Part shown: piece by piece, positions 1 to 7,663 of the stretch
Position numbering within the stretch: position 1 is the first letter of the stretch
Layout of the letters: every line of letters begins with the position of its first letter
NCBI GenBank assembly: GCA_963707515.1
Contig: CAVPQI010000002.1
Span: 124,001-188,000, forward strand
Length of the DNA: 64,000 bases
Reading direction: 5' to 3'
Origin: Sva-07 sp963707515
Lineage (GTDB): Bacteria > Actinomycetota > Acidimicrobiia > Acidimicrobiales > Ilumatobacteraceae
Position numbers and translations under genes: made by a program
Notes under the pieces: model-generated
Told to the model about the DNA's origin: nothing
Database searches by the model: none
The model's input: only the letters and a program-made list of their open reading frames with translations

Positions 1-55
1 CTGCCCACTCCGACACCCAGTCCTGAAGACGCTGGTTGGTGGTCGTTCCGCTCAT
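1..55 (-). CDS. N-terminal fragment of a gene leaving the window, possibly GTP-dependent PEP carboxykinase
   Basis: The first 18 codons of a minus-strand gene are visible, reading MSGTTTNQRLQDWVSEWA. A GAGGAG Shine-Dalgarno site lies about 7 nt before the ATG, so this is a real start with an untranslated leader. The T-N-x-x-L-x-x-W-V-x-E-x-A pattern resembles the N-terminus of actinobacterial GTP-dependent phosphoenolpyruvate carboxykinase, but 18 residues cannot prove it. The gene is truncated by the window edge. Confidence 0.4.
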   Translation of the reverse strand, partial: MSGTTTNQRLQDWVSEWA

Positions 56-229
56 CGTGACTCCTCGTTGAGTTCCGGTGTTGGTCGGTCGTTCGTCGAT
101 GTGAGCGCCGGGATCGAAATCCGGGGATCTGGGATCGAGTGCGCTGATGGGGCCCGGTGCGTGCCTGGCGGTCAGTCGCCGGCAGCGGTGGGCTCCCCGC
201 CAACTGTACGGTCTCCGCCCGCGAAAAGA

Positions 230-265
230 CGAAACCCACGCCCCCCGTGGGAGGCGTGGGTTTCG
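230..265 (-). terminator. Terminator of the rpmB operon
   Basis: A perfect 13-bp inverted repeat (230-242 with 253-265, arms CGAAACCCACGCC and GGCGTGGGTTTCG, 10-nt loop) lies 20 nt past the stop of the small OB-like gene. In the minus direction it is followed by TCTTTTC, an adequate T-tract for a Rho-independent terminator. Confidence 0.75.
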
Positions 266-285
266 TGCGTCGAAGCGGTGGTTGT

Positions 286-507
286 TCAGCCGCCGGGCGT
301 CTTCATGTCGACCTCGGAACCGAGGCGCAACCGTGTTGCGGCGCCGTCGCCATCGAGGTCGAACACGACACGCTGGCCGGGGCGCAGCATGCGGAAGATC
401 GAACCGACGAGGGCGTCGCCGGCGAGCTCGTAGTCCTGGAGGTCGGTGTCGGCCATGACCAGGCCGTCGCCGCTGACCGGGTCGTAGGCCTTGATGACTC
501 CCTGCAT
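286..507 (-). CDS. Small OB-fold (cold-shock-like) protein
   Basis: This 73-residue protein begins MQGVIKAYDPVSGDGLVMAD, which follows the cold-shock domain layout (G-x-I-K-x-Y/F-D-x-x-x-G-x-G), with a predicted second half FRMLRPGQRVVFDLDG resembling the G-x-x-V-x-F-D strand. The aromatic RNP motifs of true cold-shock proteins are not retained, so nucleic-acid binding is inferred from fold only. It starts 10 nt after the rpmB stop with no clear Shine-Dalgarno, suggesting translational coupling to ribosomal protein L28. The terminator at 230-265 closes the two-gene operon. Confidence 0.7.
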   Translation of the reverse strand: MQGVIKAYDPVSGDGLVMADTDLQDYELAGDALVGSIFRMLRPGQRVVFDLDGDGAATRLRLGSEVDMKTPGG

Positions 508-517
508 GTCAGCGGGG

Positions 518-709
518 TCAGCCGGCCTTGACGATCTTGCCGGACTTGATGCAGCCCGTGCAGACGTTGACGCGCTTGGTGCCACCGTTCACGCTGGCAC
601 GGACGCGCTGGATGTTCGGGTTCCAGCGACGCTTGGTGCGGCGATGGGAGTGCGACACGGACATGCCCCACGACGGACCTTTGCCACAGACTTCACACTT
701 TGATGCCAT
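518..709 (-). CDS. rpmB: 50S ribosomal protein L28
   Basis: The 63-residue product begins MASKCEVCGKGPSWGMSVSHSH and carries the L28 core RRWNPNIQRVRA. It is the cysteine-containing (C+) form, with CEVC near the N-terminus and CTGC near the C-terminus, expected to bind zinc in the large ribosomal subunit. The ATG is chosen because AGGAG lies 7 nt upstream and the protein aligns from there; the open frame continues far upstream only because GC-rich DNA lacks stops. The downstream OB-like gene is in the same operon. Confidence 0.95.
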   Translation of the reverse strand: MASKCEVCGKGPSWGMSVSHSHRRTKRRWNPNIQRVRASVNGGTKRVNVCTGCIKSGKIVKAG

Positions 710-728
710 TGGATTCTCCTGCGGGGGT

Positions 729-744
729 GCCGGGAAGTCCCGGC
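729..744 (-). promoter_or_regulatory. Leader hairpin before rpmB
   Basis: A palindrome GCCGGG-aagt-CCCGGC lies in the rpmB leader, 9 nt upstream of the AGGAG site. It could modulate access to the ribosome-binding site; this is inferred from position only. Confidence 0.4.
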
Positions 745-782
745 TCGAACACGAACTCGACGACAGTCGAGACAGCCACGAG

Positions 783-788
783 ATGCTA
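783..788 (-). promoter_or_regulatory. -10 element of rpmB
   Basis: The minus strand reads TAGCAT here, giving a start of transcription near 776 and a leader of about 67 nt that contains the hairpin and Shine-Dalgarno site of rpmB. Confidence 0.45.
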
Positions 789-902
789 TCAGCGCCGGGT
801 CGAGACGCCACGTGGAACCTCAGCCGCTCGCCAGCTCCCTGGACGAGCGCCCGCTGCGGGCGTGCAGTCTGCCAGGCCCTGTCGTGGGGGCGGGCCCGCT
901 CG

Positions 903-908
903 TAAGCT
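903..908 (+). promoter_or_regulatory. -10 element, leaderless start at 917
   Basis: TAAGCT lies 8 nt before the GTG at 917 and there is no Shine-Dalgarno, so transcript and coding region should begin together. Confidence 0.55.
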
Positions 909-916
909 CGTCGGCC

Positions 917-2605
917 GTGACCACCCTCGAACGGCTGAACACTGCGGCGCTGCGGGAGACGATCCGCACGTTCCGCGACGCCGTTCGTGAGCACGCGCCC
1001 GGACTCAACCGTCTCAACGTCTATCCGGTGCCCGACGGTGACACCGGCACGAACATGGCCCGCACCCTCGACGCCGTCGTCGCCGAGATGGACGCCACCG
1101 AGCCCGACGATCGCGACGCCACGTGCGACGCCATCAGCCATGGCTCGCTGATGGGTGCACGCGGCAACAGCGGGGTGATCCTCAGCCAGATCCTCCGTGG
1201 GTTCTCGTCGACGTTCAAGGAGCACGCCGACGTGCAGGGGGCGCGCTTCGCCGACGGACTCCAGGCCGCGGCGACCGGCGCCTACGCGGCGGTGCTGCGA
1301 CCGATCGAGGGCACGATCCTCACCGTCTGCCGGGAGAGCGCCGACGCCGCCCGGGCGGCCGCCGACGACGGTGCCTCGTTGGCCGACGTGCTGCGCGCCG
1401 CACGTGCTGCCGGCAAACGGGCGCTCGACAACACGCCCGAGCAACTCCCGGTGCTCAAGGAAGCGGGCGTCGTCGACGCCGGCGGAGCGGGGTTCCTGCT
1501 GCTGCTCGACGCCGCGCTGCACGTCGTCGACGGCGAGCCGCTCCCCGCCGCGCCCGCCGAGGACGCCGCGGAGTCGCCGGTCGGTGCGGCGTTCGCAGAG
1601 ATCTCCCACCGTCACGCCGAAGGCGCGGGGCTCGACGTCAGCGAGCAGCGGTACGAGGTGATGTACTTCCTCGACCTCGCCGACGACCGGATCGGCGACT
1701 TCAAGTCGGGCTGGGGCGCAATCGGTGACTCGATCGTCGTCGTCGGCGGCGACGGCCTGTGGAACTGCCACGTCCACACCAACGACATCGGCGCCGCCGT
1801 CGAGACCGCCCTCGACCTCGGCGGCCGGCCGCGCCAGATCCGCGTCACCGACCTCTTCGAGGAGATCGACGAGGAGCACGCCAAGCGGGAAGCGGCGCTC
1901 ACCGCGACAGCTCGGCGGGCGCCCGCCGTGGCCGCGCTGCCGCCGGTCACGACCGCCATCGTCGCCGTCGGTGCCGGCGACGGGCTCGCCGAGCTGTTCG
2001 CCCAGCTCGGCGTGCAGGGCCTCGTCACCGGTGGCCAGACGATGAACCCGTCGACGGCCGAGCTCCTCGACACGGTGCAGCGGGTCAACGCCGACCAGGT
2101 CGTCATCCTGCCGAACAACAAGAACATCATCCCGGTGGCCGAGCAGATCGATGCCCTGACATCGAAGTCGGTCGCCGTCGTGCCGACCCGGTCGATCCCC
2201 GAAGGCCTCGCCGCCTTGGTCGTCTACGACCCCGAGGGAGATCTGCGGGCCAACGCCACCGACATGACGGCGGCCGCCGCCTCGGTGACCACCGGTGAGG
2301 TGACGCGCGCCGTCCGGACGACCAACAGCGCCGCCGGCCCGATCACCGAGGGCGACTGGATCGGCCTCGTGCGTGGCGACGGCGTCGTGTCGGTCGGTGC
2401 GACCGTCGCGGTCGCGGCCATCGAACTGCTCGAGCGACTCGTCGACGACGACGCCGAACTGATCACCGTGATCACCGGCGTCGACGCCGACGACGCGACG
2501 ACGGCGATGCTCGTCGGGTGGCTCGGCGACCGGCGCGCCGACCTCACCGTCGAGGTGCACCCCGGCGACCAACCGCTGTATCCCTACGTGTTCGGGGTCG
2601 AGTGA
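917..2605 (+). CDS. DhaL (DAK2)-DegV fusion protein, FakA/YloV family
   Basis: The 562-residue protein has an N-terminal DAK phosphatase (DhaL-like) nucleotide-binding domain with the magnesium/ATP motif PVPDGDTGTN at residues 37-46 and GARGNSGVI near residue 80. A C-terminal DegV-like region follows (LVTGGQTMNPST, ILPNNKNI). The family includes FakA, which phosphorylates fatty acids bound to a FakB partner; no FakB lies in the window. The GTG at 917 is chosen because it stands 8 nt after a TAAGCT -10 hexamer. The last codons overlap the recG start (GTGA), so the two are cotranslated. The position next to recG is the usual one in Firmicutes and Actinobacteria. Confidence 0.9.
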   Translation: MTTLERLNTAALRETIRTFRDAVREHAPGLNRLNVYPVPDGDTGTNMARTLDAVVAEMDATEPDDRDATCDAISHGSLMGARGNSGVILSQILRGFSSTFKEHADVQGARFADGLQAAATGAYAAVLRPIEGTILTVCRESADAARAAADDGASLADVLRAARAAGKRALDNTPEQLPVLKEAGVVDAGGAGFLLLLDAALHVVDGEPLPAAPAEDAAESPVGAAFAEISHRHAEGAGLDVSEQRYEVMYFLDLADDRIGDFKSGWGAIGDSIVVVGGDGLWNCHVHTNDIGAAVETALDLGGRPRQIRVTDLFEEIDEEHAKREAALTATARRAPAVAALPPVTTAIVAVGAGDGLAELFAQLGVQGLVTGGQTMNPSTAELLDTVQRVNADQVVILPNNKNIIPVAEQIDALTSKSVAVVPTRSIPEGLAALVVYDPEGDLRANATDMTAAAASVTTGEVTRAVRTTNSAAGPITEGDWIGLVRGDGVVSVGATVAVAAIELLERLVDDDAELITVITGVDADDATTAMLVGWLGDRRADLTVEVHPGDQPLYPYVFGVE

Positions 2606-4734
2606 CCGCCCTGACGTTGCGCGACCTCGCCGACATCGACGTCGGCCGCTTCCGCGGGGTCGGCGAGACCAAGCGAGCAGCGCTGGCCTCGCTCGGCATC
2701 GACGACCTCCTCGACCTCGTCACCTACTACCCGCGACGATGGGTCGACCGCAGCAACGAGGCACGCATCGCCGACCTCGTCGCAGGCCAGGAGGCGCTGG
2801 TCCTCGTCACCGTGCGTTCCGTGACCAAGCGGCTCACCCGGCAGCGCAAGGCGATGGTGACCGCCAACGTCGGCGACGGTTCCGGTCGCATGGAGGTGGT
2901 CTTCTTCAACCAGCCGTGGCGTGAGCGGCAGCTGCGCGAGGGATTGCAGATCGCCCTCTACGGCAAGGCCGACACGTACCGCGGCGGCATGCAGATGTCG
3001 AACCCGGTCGTCGACCTGATCGGCGACCGCACCGGTCGCATCGTGCCGATCTACCCCCAGAGCGAGAAGGCCAACGTGTCGACGTGGGAGGTCGCCGGAT
3101 GGGTCGAAGAGGCCCTCCGCCGTTGCCGCGAACGGGGCATCGACGACCCCGTCGGGGAGGCGCTGCGCTCCCGGCTCGGTCTCGTCGACCGCTACACCGC
3201 CTTCTCCCACATCCACCTGCCCGAGACGATCCGCGACAAGGAGCAGGCCCGGCGACGCCTCGCCTTCGACGAACTGCTGCGGGTGCAGCTCGTGCTCGTG
3301 CTGCGCAAGCGGCGGATGGAACGCGAGCAGCGCGGCGTGGTGCACGACCTCGATGGTGAGCTCGTCGGCCGCTTCATCGAGGCGTTGCCGTATCCGCTCA
3401 CCGCAGCGCAGCAGCGTGCGATCGGCGAGATCGACCACGACCTGGCCTCACCGCACCCGATGCATCGGCTGTTGCAGGGCGACGTCGGTGCCGGCAAGAC
3501 CGTCGTCGCCGTGGCGACGATGCTCGCCGCCGTGCAGGGCGGCCACCAGGCGGCGTTGATGGCGCCCACCGAGGTGCTCGCGGAGCAGCACGCCGCGGGC
3601 GTGCGGGCCCTGCTCGACGGGGTCACCGTCCCCGATCCCGGCAACCTCTTCGGCGACCGACCGTTGCGCGTCGAGCTGTTGACCAATCGGGTCACCGGGA
3701 GCGAGCGCAAGGACGTCCTCGCCGGCCTCGCCGGCGGTCTGGTCGACATCGTCATCGGCACCCATGCCCTGATCCAGGACGCGGTCGGGTTCCACGACCT
3801 CGGCGCCGTCGTCGTCGACGAGCAGCACCGCTTCGGCGTCGAGCAGCGGGCTGCGCTCCGCGCCAAGAGCGCCGACGGTGCGGTGCCCGACATGTTGGTG
3901 ATGACGGCGACGCCGATCCCGCGCACCGCGGCGATGACGGTCTACGGCGACCTCGACGTCAGCGTGCTCGACGAGCTGCCGCCGGGGCGGACACCGATCG
4001 TCACCAAGTGGGCGGAAGGTGAGCTGTTCGAGCGCGAGGTGTGGGGCGACGTGCGCGACCAGGTGGCCGCCGGCCGTCAGGCGTACGTCGTGTGCCCGCT
4101 GATCGGCGAGAGCGAGAAGCTGGAGGTGGCCTCGGCCGAGGAGACCTACGAGCGCCTCGCCGCCGGCGAGCTGGCGGGCTTGCGTCTCGGGCTGCTGCAC
4201 GGGCGACTGTCGCCGGGGGAGAAGGAGGCGACGATGGACGCGTTCCGTGCCGGCCGCCTCGATGTCCTCGTCGCCACGACGGTGATCGAGGTCGGCGTCG
4301 ACGTCCCGAACGCGACGGTGATGGTGATCCTCGACGCCGACCGCTTCGGCATCGCCCAGCTGCACCAGCTCCGCGGTCGCGTCGGGCGCGGTGCCCACGC
4401 CTCGACGTGTTGGCTGGTGACTCAGGCCGGTGACGACGAGCGTGAGGGGAACCCGCGCGTCGAGGCGCTGGTGGCCACGACGGACGGCTTCGAGCTCGCC
4501 GAGGTCGACCTCGAACTGCGCGGCGAGGGCACGCTGATGTCGACGTCGCAGAAGGGCCGCAGCGACCTCAAGCTGGCCTCGCTGCGACGCGACCGCAACC
4601 TCGTCGAACTCGCCCGCGAGGCGGCATTCGAGATCGTCGACGCCGACCCGCACCTCGCCGAACATCCCACGCTCGCCGACGAGTTGGCGTTGCTGTTCAC
4701 CGACAGCGACGAGGAGTTCCTCACCAAGAGCTGA
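2602..4734 (+). CDS. recG: ATP-dependent DNA helicase RecG
   Basis: RecG remodels stalled replication forks and Holliday junctions. The 710-residue length is typical. An N-terminal wedge/OB domain (about residues 60-150) precedes superfamily-2 helicase domains with Walker A GDVGAGKT near residue 294, the DEQH box VVVDEQHRFG near 405, and motif VI in QLRGRVGRG. The start is a GTG overlapping the upstream stop as GTGA. A strong stem-loop at 4751-4789 follows the stop. Confidence 0.96.
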   Translation: MTALTLRDLADIDVGRFRGVGETKRAALASLGIDDLLDLVTYYPRRWVDRSNEARIADLVAGQEALVLVTVRSVTKRLTRQRKAMVTANVGDGSGRMEVVFFNQPWRERQLREGLQIALYGKADTYRGGMQMSNPVVDLIGDRTGRIVPIYPQSEKANVSTWEVAGWVEEALRRCRERGIDDPVGEALRSRLGLVDRYTAFSHIHLPETIRDKEQARRRLAFDELLRVQLVLVLRKRRMEREQRGVVHDLDGELVGRFIEALPYPLTAAQQRAIGEIDHDLASPHPMHRLLQGDVGAGKTVVAVATMLAAVQGGHQAALMAPTEVLAEQHAAGVRALLDGVTVPDPGNLFGDRPLRVELLTNRVTGSERKDVLAGLAGGLVDIVIGTHALIQDAVGFHDLGAVVVDEQHRFGVEQRAALRAKSADGAVPDMLVMTATPIPRTAAMTVYGDLDVSVLDELPPGRTPIVTKWAEGELFEREVWGDVRDQVAAGRQAYVVCPLIGESEKLEVASAEETYERLAAGELAGLRLGLLHGRLSPGEKEATMDAFRAGRLDVLVATTVIEVGVDVPNATVMVILDADRFGIAQLHQLRGRVGRGAHASTCWLVTQAGDDEREGNPRVEALVATTDGFELAEVDLELRGEGTLMSTSQKGRSDLKLASLRRDRNLVELAREAAFEIVDADPHLAEHPTLADELALLFTDSDEEFLTKS

Positions 4735-4750
4735 CCCCGAGCTGACGGGA

Positions 4751-4789
4751 GCACGTGACGAATGGGGACGGGTCCCTGTCGTCACGTGC
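4751..4789 (+). terminator. Stem-loop after recG with GGGGACGGG core
   Basis: Arms GCACGTGACGA (4751-4761) and TCGTCACGTGC (4779-4789) pair perfectly and enclose a second small stem GGGAC/GTCCC. There is no T-tract. The loop carries the GGGGACGGG core seen in other intergenic hairpins of this window. Confidence 0.6.
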
Positions 4790-4805
4790 GGCTGACGAAC
4801 GGGTG

Positions 4806-4840
4806 TCGAACGGTTGGGGACGGGACCCGAACGTTCGTTA
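4806..4840 (-). terminator. GGGGACGGG-core hairpin overlapping the stop of the zinc-ribbon gene
   Basis: CGAACGGTT, GGGGACGGGACCC and CGAACGTTCG form an imperfect inverted repeat that overlaps the TAA at 4838-4840. Near-identical elements lie at 30552-30583 and 59061-59095, each at the 3' end of a minus-strand gene, so it probably ends transcription there. Confidence 0.5.
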
Positions 4841-5026
4841 CTCGCCGCGGCGGACGCTGTCGTCGTCGTCCTCGGAGAGCACGAGGTCCCAGCGGTCGCG
4901 GCAGTCCTCGCAGCGGTAGGCGACGATCTCACCCACCTCCCAGTACCCGTCCTCGGGGGCGGGTGTGAGCAGGAAGCAGCGGCCGCCGCAGTCGACACAG
5001 GTGATCTCTGGGATCGGCGTGATCAC
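4838..5026 (-). CDS. Small zinc-ribbon protein
   Basis: This 62-residue protein has two cysteine pairs, CVDC near residue 10 and CEDC near residue 39, with an acidic tail LSEDDDDSVRR. The arrangement predicts one structural zinc ribbon. The start is a GTG at 5026, only 29 nt from the divergent rsmD start. I do not recognise a characterised family; similar peptides occur beside rsmD in other actinobacteria, which is recollection rather than something shown here. Confidence 0.7.
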   Translation of the reverse strand: MITPIPEITCVDCGGRCFLLTPAPEDGYWEVGEIVAYRCEDCRDRWDLVLSEDDDDSVRRGE

Positions 5027-5042
5027 CCGGCCAGTCTGTCCG

Positions 5043-5048
5043 TATCCT
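5043..5048 (+). promoter_or_regulatory. -10 element, leaderless rsmD
   Basis: TATCCT lies 7 nt before the ATG at 5056. Confidence 0.55.
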
Positions 5049-5055
5049 CGGAGAA

Positions 5056-5649
5056 ATGCGAGTCGTTGCTGGTGAGCTGGGCGGACGGCGGATCGTCGCG
5101 CCCGTTGGCACGTCGACCCGGCCGACGACCGACCGTGTCCGCGAAGCGATGTTCAACGCCCTCGGCAGCGCCGGGCTGATCGACGGCGCCCTCGTCGCCG
5201 ACCTCTACGCCGGCAGCGGGGCGATCGGCATCGAAGCGCTCTCCCGTGGCGCCGCACGATGCGTCTTCGTCGAGCGCGACCGCACGGCGTTGCGCTCGCT
5301 CGACGAGAACATCGACGCCCTCGGCCTCGACGATCGCAGCCGCGTCCTCCGTGCCGACGCGATGTCGGTGGCCCCGACGATCGATGCCGACATCGTCTTC
5401 GCCGACCCGCCCTACGACTTCACCGACTGGCACGAGCTGTTGCAGCGCCTCCGTGCCGATGTCGTCGTCGCCGAGTCGGGGCAGACGATCGAGTCGCCTC
5501 CCGGCTGGACCGTCACCCGCAGCAGGCGGTACGGGCGAACCACGCTGACATTCCTGGAGCGCGATGCGCCGCCCGCCGCGGAGGCCGCTGTGGAGGCCGC
5601 CGCCGAGCACTCGCCGGCGAGCGCGGACCCGCTGCACGCGGGGGAGTAG
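5056..5649 (+). CDS. rsmD: 16S rRNA (guanine966-N2)-methyltransferase
   Basis: RsmD methylates G966 of 16S rRNA during 30S assembly using S-adenosylmethionine. The protein begins MRVVAGELGGRRI, has the SAM-binding glycine loop DLYAGSGAIGIEALSRGA near residues 50-67 and the catalytic motif IV DPPY near residue 118. At 197 residues it is slightly longer than usual because of an alanine-rich tail. The stop TAG at 5647 forms part of the -10 hexamer of coaD. Confidence 0.95.
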   Translation: MRVVAGELGGRRIVAPVGTSTRPTTDRVREAMFNALGSAGLIDGALVADLYAGSGAIGIEALSRGAARCVFVERDRTALRSLDENIDALGLDDRSRVLRADAMSVAPTIDADIVFADPPYDFTDWHELLQRLRADVVVAESGQTIESPPGWTVTRSRRYGRTTLTFLERDAPPAAEAAVEAAAEHSPASADPLHAGE

Positions 5650-5652
5650 TGT
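5647..5652 (+). promoter_or_regulatory. Possible -10 element of coaD
   Basis: TAGTGT, overlapping the rsmD stop codon, lies 10 nt before the coaD ATG at 5663. The spacing is at the long end of the leaderless range seen here. Confidence 0.4.
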
Positions 5653-5662
5653 CCCCGCAGCC

Positions 5663-6169
5663 ATGAGCGACGGCAGACGACTCCGCGTCCTCTACCCGGG
5701 GAGCTTCGACCCGATCCACCTCGGCCACATCGACGTCATCGAGCAGGCGCACGAACTGTTCGGCGCCGTCGTCGTCGCCGTGATGCACAACCTCGCCAAG
5801 CCGAGCGGGCTCTTCCCGGTCGACGAACGCGTCGAACTGGCCCGCGTCGCCCTCGCCCACCTCGACGACGTCACGGTCGAACCGCAGACCGGGCTCGCCG
5901 TGCAGGCGGCACAACGCACCGGCGCCGACTTCATCGTCAAGGGCTTGCGCACGCCCGGCGACTTCGAGATCGAGCAGCAGATGGCGCACAACAACCACGC
6001 CGTCACCGGCATCCGCACGGTCTACGTCCCGTGCCGTCCCGACCTCGGGTACGTCAGCAGCCGTTTCGTTCGCGAAATCGCCAAGTACGGTGGAACGGTC
6101 GATCACCTGGTTCCCGCGCCGGTCGCCGCCGCGCTGCGCCGGACCTTCGCCGGTGATCCACAACCCTGA
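5663..6169 (+). CDS. coaD: Phosphopantetheine adenylyltransferase
   Basis: CoaD transfers AMP to 4'-phosphopantetheine, the penultimate step of coenzyme A synthesis. The 168-residue protein has the nucleotidyltransferase motif PGSFDPIHLGH near residues 12-22 and the C-terminal SSRFVRE signature near residue 132. The neighbour rsmD precedes coaD in most bacteria. Confidence 0.97.
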   Translation: MSDGRRLRVLYPGSFDPIHLGHIDVIEQAHELFGAVVVAVMHNLAKPSGLFPVDERVELARVALAHLDDVTVEPQTGLAVQAAQRTGADFIVKGLRTPGDFEIEQQMAHNNHAVTGIRTVYVPCRPDLGYVSSRFVREIAKYGGTVDHLVPAPVAAALRRTFAGDPQP

Positions 6170-6195
6170 ACCGAACTGACACGGACGGGCCATTC

Positions 6196-6789
6196 ATGAG
6201 CTACGACGACCGCGACGACGAATACGACGACATCGACGACGAGTACCCCGACCCCGCCAACACGGCTGGGTACGTGGGCGATGCCGAAACCTTGCTCCGG
6301 CGCGCCATCGACATCGTCGCCACCGCACCGACGATGCCGCTGTCGTCGTCGCCACGCATCGACCGCGACGAGATGATCGAGCTGCTCGAGGAGTCGCTGC
6401 ACCGCCTGCCCGACGAGCTGCGTCAGGCCCGCTGGATGCTCAAGGAGCGTCACGACTTCGTCGCCAAGACCCGCCGCGAGGCCGACGAGCTGCTCGAAGC
6501 GGCACGTGTCCGCGCCGAGCGCATGGTCCAACGCACCGAGGTCGTCCGCGCCGCCGAGCAGCGTGCCCGCCAGGTCATGGAGACCGCCGAGGCGGACTCC
6601 CGCCGGCTCAAGCACGAGACCGAGGACTTCCTCGACCAGCGGCTCGGCTCGTTCGAGATCTTGCTCGACAAGCTCGCCAAGACCGTCGCCGCCGGCCGCC
6701 AGCGCCTGTCGATCGGCGGCGTGCACGACGACACCAGCGCCATCGAAGAGGACGACCCGACCAAGGGGTTCTTCGATCAGGACCACTGA
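6196..6789 (+). CDS. DivIVA-like coiled-coil protein
   Basis: The 197-residue protein has a very acidic N-terminus (DDRDDEYDDIDDEY) and a central helical region, residues 55-150, rich in Glu/Arg/Ala heptads (LRQARWMLKERHDFVAKTR). It resembles the DivIVA/ATP-synthase-B-like coiled-coil proteins encoded between coaD and the DUF177 gene in actinobacteria such as Mycobacterium. A role in polar growth or septum placement is inferred from family and position. It ends 7 nt before the next gene, so the two probably form an operon. Confidence 0.75.
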   Translation: MSYDDRDDEYDDIDDEYPDPANTAGYVGDAETLLRRAIDIVATAPTMPLSSSPRIDRDEMIELLEESLHRLPDELRQARWMLKERHDFVAKTRREADELLEAARVRAERMVQRTEVVRAAEQRARQVMETAEADSRRLKHETEDFLDQRLGSFEILLDKLAKTVAAGRQRLSIGGVHDDTSAIEEDDPTKGFFDQDH

Positions 6790-6796
6790 GCGCGCG

Positions 6797-7315
6797 ATGT
6801 CCGATCCACGTCGTCCGCTGCGGGTCAACGCCGTCGAGCTGCTCCGCCAGCCCGGCAGCGTCAAGACCGTCGAGCTCACCATCCCCGCCGAACCGCTCGA
6901 GGCAACCCACGAGCGCCTCGCCGGCGATGTCGATGTCGACCTCACGCTGCGGTCGCTCAACGACGGCATCGAGGTGCAGGGCACGGTCTCGGTCGACTGG
7001 GTCACCGTCTGCCGGCGCTGCCTCACCGAGATCTCCGGGCGGGCGACCGTCGACATCGACGAGCTCTACCAGGTGGAGGTGACCGAACGAGACGCGTACG
7101 CGATCGTCGACGGCCAGCTCGATCTGGTGCCGCTGGTGCGCGAGAGCGCCCTGCTCGAGCTCGACGCCGAGCGGGTCTGCCGTCAGGAGTGCGCCGGGCT
7201 GTGCCCCGTGTGCGGGGTCGACCGCAACGTCACGAACTGCGACTGCGACACCGCCGTTGCCGACGACCGCTGGGCGGCGCTCGAGGGCTTCGTGCCCGAT
7301 GAACCCGACAGGTGA
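6797..7315 (+). CDS. DUF177 (YceD-like) protein
   Basis: This 172-residue protein carries the DUF177 signature CRRCL near residue 74 and the C-terminal cysteine cluster CRQECAGLCPVCG near residues 129-141. DUF177 proteins are almost always encoded just before rpmF, as here, and have been linked to 23S rRNA accumulation in plants and bacteria. The cysteine cluster suggests metal binding. The ATG follows the previous stop by 7 nt. Confidence 0.9.
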   Translation: MSDPRRPLRVNAVELLRQPGSVKTVELTIPAEPLEATHERLAGDVDVDLTLRSLNDGIEVQGTVSVDWVTVCRRCLTEISGRATVDIDELYQVEVTERDAYAIVDGQLDLVPLVRESALLELDAERVCRQECAGLCPVCGVDRNVTNCDCDTAVADDRWAALEGFVPDEPDR

Positions 7316-7464
7316 CGTTGCTCGTCCCCGCCGAACCCGATGGATCGCGGCGAGTGCCCGATAACGTGATCCGGCCTTCGCGGCACACGTGAGCCTCGCA
7401 ACGGCCACGATCCAGCACGTCCCGGCAGAGCCGACGACCGGGAACACGAACGAGGAAGCGAACG

Positions 7465-7644
7465 ATGGCCGTTCCGAAGAAGAAGACATCGAAGTCGAAG
7501 ACCCGCAGCCGCCGCGCAAGCGCCTGGCAGCTCAAGGTTCCGGCGCGCAGCCTCTGCCCGCGCTGTGGCAACGCGAAGACCCCTCACGTGGTGTGCCCTT
7601 CTTGTGGCTGGTACCGCGACCGCGTCGTCGTCGACGTCGGCTGA
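7465..7644 (+). CDS. rpmF: 50S ribosomal protein L32
   Basis: A 59-residue protein beginning MAVPKKKTSKSKTRSRRASA, the standard L32 N-terminus, followed by a zinc ribbon with CPRC (31-34) and CPSC (44-47). GAGGAAG about 6 nt upstream of the ATG is a good Shine-Dalgarno. It sits between DUF177 and plsX exactly as in most bacteria. Confidence 0.95.
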   Translation: MAVPKKKTSKSKTRSRRASAWQLKVPARSLCPRCGNAKTPHVVCPSCGWYRDRVVVDVG

Positions 7645-7663
7645 TCCAGCCGACCTGACACAC

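Noticed and set aside
518..2572. 684-codon minus-strand frame covering the DhaL/DegV gene
   Set aside because: Only its last 63 codons (rpmB) are real; the rest is the antisense shadow of a conserved plus-strand gene in DNA with few stop codons.
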